Assembly: GCA_039105265.1 (NCBI GenBank)
Contig: JAPFFF010000039.1
Location: forward strand, 1,240,001-1,304,000
Source of the DNA: Tritrichomonas musculus
Lineage: Eukaryota > Parabasalia > Tritrichomonadida > Tritrichomonadidae
Direction: 5' to 3'
DNA length: 64,000 nucleotides
The notes beneath the pieces were generated by a model. The model saw nothing but the letters and a program-made list of their open reading frames with translations, did no database searches and was not told the origin of the DNA. Shown one piece after another: positions 58,639 through 64,000 of the stretch. The first letter of the stretch is position 1, and each line of letters begins with the position of its first letter. Position numbers and translations under genes: made by a program.

Positions 58639-61041
58639 ATTCCACCTCTGAAAATTTGTTATAAAAAGATCATTAAATATTGGAATTTACTCAACATTGA
58701 ATATTCGACTTAAATTCAGGTGAATCTCAGTTTTCATTACACATGAATAAATGAAATCAAAAACGATATTATTAAACTTGTTTTTTTAATCTAAACTCTT
58801 AACAAAAATTCAGAATATTATTTACTAAATTTGTGAGAATTGAATAGATGAAAGATTTTTAAAAATAAATTGATAAGATTCATTCAAAAAAAAAAAAAAT
58901 TCAGTGATGATTTATAAGATTTATTTAAAAAGTTTATTTTTATTTTGTTTTGATAAGTGTTTAGATTAAAAAAAACAAGTAAATATCATTCTATTTTTAT
59001 GAATTGCTAATAAAATTAACCTTTGAATTTTGAATACTTTATTTTTATTTACAGAAAAATGGCAATTTACTTTTCAAAAAATCAAATTAAATTATAAAAA
59101 GCAAAACAAAAACAAAAATAAAAACATTTGCTTTTAAAACCTAACTATATTTGATTTTTAATCAATTTTGGAATATATTGATTAAATATGATTATTTATT
59201 ATTGTTTCATAGTTTCTCAAAGCTCATTTTCTAGATTACCAATTTTAAAATCGTCCATTTAGCCTTTATATTAAACCAAAAAACTCAAGAGCTTTTTTTA
59301 TATAATTGAAATAACTTAAATCAAAGAAATATGTAAATATGGCGAGATTATCTAATAGATATTAATACAATTTTAATAAATTATTCAAAATTAAGGAAGT
59401 TTAAACCTTTTTTTTTATTTAATAAATTTATGTAATTTTAGTTAAAAAATGAAGGCATATCATCCTCCGACAATTGTTCTTCTTCATTAAAAGGTGTAAT
59501 CTGAGGTATTACTTCATTTTTATAAAATCCAAAAGGATTCATAATATCATCATCGATTATTGGAGTTTCGTGAGTATCAATGGGATTATCATCTTTTAAA
59601 AAACTGGGTTCGAACATATTAATATCAATAGTTATGTTGAATTCATTTTTGATAAATTCTTCAAGTTTCGATAATCCAGTTCCCGTTAACTTGGTTTGAT
59701 TTATAGCATTTTTAAGCAACGGAGAGCCAACGTTGTTTGATAAGTCCAGATACGGGTTAACAATATCGTTTTCTTCACAGAAGTGATCAAGATTTTTAAC
59801 ATCTTCAGCCCTCTTAAGTTTCTTACCAACATAGACGTACCTTTCCTTGCTCCCGTTCAAGTTCTTGTATTCGGCGAACCACATTGGGATGTGATTTTTG
59901 GGCCTCCCATTTCTTCCTCTTACTTTGTGGTCTGGGTTTTTATTCATGTGAACTGAAAATAACGAAAAGATGAAATAACTTGTTGTTTTAAACATAAAAA
60001 AATGCGATATCTCAAATAATTCTTCATAGAAAAGAATTTACAATTGAATACTTAAATATAAAATTAAAAATGATTACGTTACATCATTATTAATCTAAGA
60101 AATGACTTTTTATACTGAAGATAAATAAGTTTTGTTTAGAAAGCACTGACCATTCCAAAAGTGAACAGTTAAAATTAAATAAATTGTCAATACTTCATCA
60201 AAAAGTTAATAGTAATATCGATAGTCACAGAAAAAGTAATCGTTGACTAACAAAAAATATCGTTTTTATTGTATTTTTTTTCGGAATTATTAAAGCCAAT
60301 AAAACTGATTTAAACTGCTTAAAATAGACTTCATTAAAACTATCTATTTATTAGATCTTTATTGTATTATTTTTTTTTTCATGGATGATATTTATCATAA
60401 AAACGTATATCTATTTTTCGCTAACCGCTTTAAGCACTTACAGACATTCAAGAATAATGCCTGAGAAAGAAATTTACGATAAACCTCGCAATCTAACGAA
60501 CGTTAGATTATCCAACCAAAAAAATAGCATTTTTCTTTTCATATCATCTTAATTAATACATAACGCACTGAAATACAACAAGATCCTTATTTATAATTTA
60601 TTCCGTTACTCCGATAATATTATGATATTATCTTTTCAAACTTTTTTATTTCTATATTTGCATCCATAATCAATTACACGACTTTTTTTTAGTGATTTTC
60701 AGTAGTGACTAGTATATGACGTAAAGATATATTTAATCTACGACTTTCAATTGATTATTTTAGTGTTTTCAATTAAATTGCTACCTTCTAACTTTTTCAA
60801 TTAAAATCAATCTTTGATTCAGAAAACATAAATTAAGTCTTTTATTCAAAGAAACATAATTAATAGATATAAAAAAGTCCTTTAATCATATTTTTAACTG
60901 CAATTAAATATATGAATAAATTTATTAGAGCATACGCAATTTAACATAATATTATCTTTTATAATATTATTATATTTACAATTTATTATTTGCTGCTGTG
61001 TTGGTAGCTTCAATATAATGCTTTAATTTATTTTGAATATA
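58639..61041. repeat. Left inverted arm, copy 2
   Basis: Matches 6254-8644 in the same orientation, with small indels in A/T runs. Carries the minus-strand arm gene. Confidence 0.88.
59438..59995 (-). CDS. Arm-encoded AT-hook-like protein, third copy
   Basis: 185 codons; differs from copy 1 by a two-residue addition (TIDINMFEP) and a few substitutions (P to S, N to S, K to E). The in-frame length change and otherwise conserved frame suggest the protein still matters to the element. Inner ATG at 59947. N-terminal GRNGRPKNH basic patch and acidic C-terminus as in the other copies. Confidence 0.75.
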   Translation of the reverse strand: MFKTTSYFIFSLFSVHMNKNPDHKVRGRNGRPKNHIPMWFAEYKNLNGSKERYVYVGKKLKRAEDVKNLDHFCEENDIVNPYLDLSNNVGSPLLKNAINQTKLTGTGLSKLEEFIKNEFNITIDINMFEPSFLKDDNPIDTHETPIIDDDIMNPFGFYKNEVIPQITPFNEEEQLSEDDMPSFFN

Positions 61042-62464
61042 CTCTTTTATGATACATATTTATATATCATTTTAATTATTTTTTTATTTTTTTGACTTTG
61101 TTTGATCCCATACATTTTCAATTCCATTACTTCAAATTAACGCAAACTTACAAAAAATAAAAATCAAATATTAAATATTCAATTTGAATGGATGATGAAT
61201 TATAAAATTTAAAATATAACAAGTATATTTTACAACTGCAAGTCTCCTTGCATTTTTTTTATTCACGAAAAGATTTGTATTTAAAATAATTATCAGTTTT
61301 TTTTTTTTTATAATTTCAAGATCAACTTTTTCAGAAAGAAATTGCCAAAATTGCATGGTTTATTTTTGCACTTATTCTTTCCAAATAACTTTAACTGAGC
61401 TTATAATTAATATGCTATGAAAAAAAGTTTATATCAATATGAAATAAATAGCAATAATAAAATGGAATTAATTATATTGGCAACTAATAATCTTCATATA
61501 TAAAAAATTAAATATATATTAGCAAAATCAAAATTTGTTTTTTATCGATTTAGAAAATAATATGATTTTTCAAAAATGTACAAACGTACTTGATAATAGG
61601 AATTAATATTTATCAGGATTATAATGCTTTCAAATTACATTTTGTATATTAACACTTTTAGATGGAGTTTTAATTTTACAGTTCATCATCCAATGATTTC
61701 ATGCTAAAACATTATATAGTGCAACAAATTATTTATATTTCACAAATCATTAAATTTTTTTTTAATAACGATTTATTTTAGTCTGTTTTCTAAATATTTC
61801 CATTATATTGATGAACACAATGTTTCTTACAATCAAATGCTATAATTTGCATGTTAATATTATTTTATATAAACATATATTTTGAAAAGAATCATCATTC
61901 CAAAATTATGTAAATGTTTTAAATGCTGTCATTAATCATAATTGAAATAGAATACTTTTGACTTTAAATTATAGATTGTTACGAAATAAACAAACTTTCA
62001 TTTCGAAGTGGAATAAAAATAAAAAAAAATTAATCAATTTCAATTTGAATAGTTTACGAATAATTTTTTTTTAAATTTTGTTCAATTACATCTTCTAGAT
62101 GCCCAGCTTGAACGAGCACTTGCGTTTCCCTGACATTTTCTTTTTCACTAATATTATAATTAGTTCCACCACTAACTTTATCAGTTAAATCGATAACTTT
62201 TTGATTTATTCTTAACAAAGTCGTCCATATTTTTTTACATTTTTTCAAGATCATTTTTAATTTGATTTTCTAGGATTTTTTCACGAATTCCCTCGAAAAT
62301 ATGAACTTGCTCTTTCTTTGAATACAATCCATGAATAATATTGAAATATTCTTTCCTTAGAAAGTCGGTGTGGGCAGTTTCAACGTCAACCAGCTTATCT
62401 TCCAAATAACGTTTTCGACTAGCAAAATCAAAATTTGTTTTTTAACGAAAACGTTTCGATTAAT
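61042..62464. other. Centre of copy 2, inverted relative to copy 1
   Basis: Reverse complement of 8645-10066 with minor differences; the junctions (GAATATA / TATATTC) are at the same points. Apart from the decayed coding segment it is AT-rich with no recognisable gene. Confidence 0.8.
62054..62418 (-). pseudogene. Decayed helical-protein segment, copy 2
   Basis: Counterpart of 8691-9055; the 66-codon frame at 62054-62254 is identical in translation. Same broken state as copy 1, so the damage predates the duplication. Confidence 0.5.
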
Positions 62465-64000
62465 TATATTCAAAATAAATTAAAGCATTATATTGAAGCT
62501 ACCAACATAGCAGCAAATAATAAATTGTAAATATAATAATATTATAAAAGATAATATTATGTTAAATTGCGTATGCTCTAATAAATTTATTCATATATTT
62601 AATTGCAGTTAAAAATATGATTAAAGGACTTTTTTATATCTATTAATTATGTTTCTTTGAATAAAAGACTTAATTTATGTTTTCTGAATCAAAGATTGAT
62701 TTTAATTGAAAAAGTTAGAAGGTAGCAATTTAATTGAAAACACTAAAATAATCAATTGAAAGTCGTAGATTAAATATATCTTTACGTCATATACTAGTCA
62801 CTACTGAAAATCACTAAAAAAAAGTCGTGTAATTGATTATGGATGCAAATATAGAAATAAAAAAGTTTGAAAAGATAATATCATAATATTATCGGAGTAA
62901 CGGAATAAATTATAAATAAGGATCTTGTTGTATTTCAGTGCGTTATGTATTAATTAAGATGATATGAAAAGAAAAATGCTATTTTTTTGGTTGGATAATC
63001 TAACGTTCGTTAGATTGCGAGGTTTATCGTAAATTTCTTTCTCAGGCATTATTCTTGAATGTCTGTAAGTGCTTAAAGCGGTTAGCGAAAAATAGATATA
63101 CGTTTTTATGATAAATATCATCCATGAAAAAAAAAATAATACAATAAAGATCTAATAAATAGATAGTTTTAATGAAGTCTATTTTAAGCAGTTTAAATCA
63201 GTTTTATTGGCTTTAATAATTCCGAAAAAAAATACAATAAAAACGATATTTTTTGTTAGTCAACGATTACTTTTTCTGTGACTATCGATATTACTATTAA
63301 CTTTTTGATGAAGTATTGACAATTTATTTAATTTTAACTGTTCACTTTTAGAATGGTCAGTGCTTTCTAAACAAAACTTATTTATCTTCAGTATAAAAAG
63401 TCATTTCTTAGATTAATAATGATGTAACGTAATCATTTTTAATTTTATATTTAAGTATTCAATTGTAAATTCTTTTCCATGAAGAATTATTTGAGATATC
63501 GCATTTTTTTATGTTTAAAACAACAAGTTATTTCATCTTTTCGTTATTTTCAGTTCACATGAATAAAAACCCAGACCACAAAGTAAGAGGAAGAAATGGG
63601 AGGCCCAAAAATCACATCCCAATGTGGTTCGCCGAATACAAGAACTTGAACGGGAGCAAGGAAAGGTACGTCTATGTTGGTAAGAAACTTAAGAGGGCTG
63701 AAGATGTTAAAAATCTTGATCACTTCTGTGAAGAAAACAGTATTGTTAACCCGTATCTGGACTTATCAAACAACGTTGGCTCTCCGTTGCTTAAAAATGC
63801 TATAAATCAAACCAAGCTAACGGGAACTGGATTATCGAAACTTGAAGAATTTATCAAAAATGAATTCAACATAACTATTGATATGTTTGAACCCAATTTT
63901 TTAAAAGATGATAATCCCATTGATACTCACGAAACTCCAATAATCGATGATGATATTATGAATCCTTTTGGATTTTATAAAAATGAAGTAATGCCTCAGA
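62465..64000. repeat. Right inverted arm, copy 2 (partial)
   Basis: Inverted copy of the left arm and direct match to 10067 onward; cut by the window edge. Confidence 0.88.
63511..64000 (+). CDS. Arm-encoded AT-hook-like protein, fourth copy (partial)
   Basis: Starts MFKTTSYFIF; alternative inner ATG at 63559 (MNKNPDHKVRG). Open to the window edge, covering about 163 codons. Differs from the other copies at a few sites (S after CEEN, S for P before PLLK, E for K after FYKN). C-terminus lies outside the window. Confidence 0.72.
   Translation, partial: MFKTTSYFIFSLFSVHMNKNPDHKVRGRNGRPKNHIPMWFAEYKNLNGSKERYVYVGKKLKRAEDVKNLDHFCEENSIVNPYLDLSNNVGSPLLKNAINQTKLTGTGLSKLEEFIKNEFNITIDMFEPNFLKDDNPIDTHETPIIDDDIMNPFGFYKNEVMPQ

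Larger units (their letters stand above)
58639..64000. mobile_element. Palindromic element, copy 2 (runs off the window)
   Basis: Left arm 58639-61041, centre 61042-62464, right arm from 62465 to the window edge. Arms match copy 1 closely; the centre is in the opposite orientation. About 0.85 kb of the right arm would be missing if it equals copy 1. Confidence 0.85.

Noticed and set aside
1-64000. CRISPR array, rRNA or bacterial operon
   Set aside because: The hairpin array has palindromic units without unique spacers, no rRNA-like sequence is present, and gene features are eukaryotic.

Overview
The window looks like AT-rich nuclear DNA of a parabasalid (trichomonad) protist or a close metamonad relative. 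The host call is an inference from three things. The DDE transposase at 15.5 kb and the transposase remnant near 1 kb look like families I associate with trichomonads. Most genes are unspliced, and many have an Inr-like TCA-Y-T motif within about 30 bases of the ATG. Many stop codons sit in TAAA, as in trichomonad 3' ends. No ordinary host housekeeping gene was recognised.

Layout. 1-607 is a tandem array of GC-rich hairpins. 0.6-6.2 kb is AT-rich DNA with transposase remnants. 6,254-12,462 is an unusual 6.2-kb palindromic element: two 2.4-kb inverted arms, each carrying the same gene, around a 1.4-kb centre. A second copy starts at 58,639 and runs off the window with its centre inverted. Between them lie a small foldback repeat (12.9-13.2 kb), a small Lys-rich gene (13.4 kb), a pogo-like DNA transposon (15,155-17,119) and a 478-bp hAT-like MITE with 8-bp target duplication (17,539-18,016).

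The centre, 18,576-57,165, is a 38.6-kb Polinton/Maverick-like element with about 231-bp terminal inverted repeats (about 98-99% identical) and a 5-6-bp target duplication (GAGAT). It looks near-whole and recently inserted. About two of its genes lack a start codon I can assign. It is roughly twice the usual Polinton length.

Its two ends are mirror images: TIR, an outward gene, a shared ~140-bp divergent promoter, then an inward gene. Left half (19-28 kb): DDE integrase, SF3 helicase and many small coiled-coil or unknown genes, most with Inr-like and Myb-like (AACCGT/ACGGTT) promoter motifs; this looks like an early/replication block. Right half (28-56 kb), mostly minus strand: a SAP/AT-hook DNA-binding protein, a 1,470-aa fibre-like protein, further fibre-like proteins, a candidate penton, two tandem major-capsid paralogues, an adenovirus pVI-like membrane peptide, an A32-like packaging ATPase and a 3,555-aa protein with degenerate FG(K/R)-marked repeats that fills over a quarter of the element. 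This looks like a late/virion block, with a different upstream motif. I found no protein-primed DNA polymerase B and no adenovirus-type protease, so the element resembles a very large Polinton-like virus rather than a classic Polinton.
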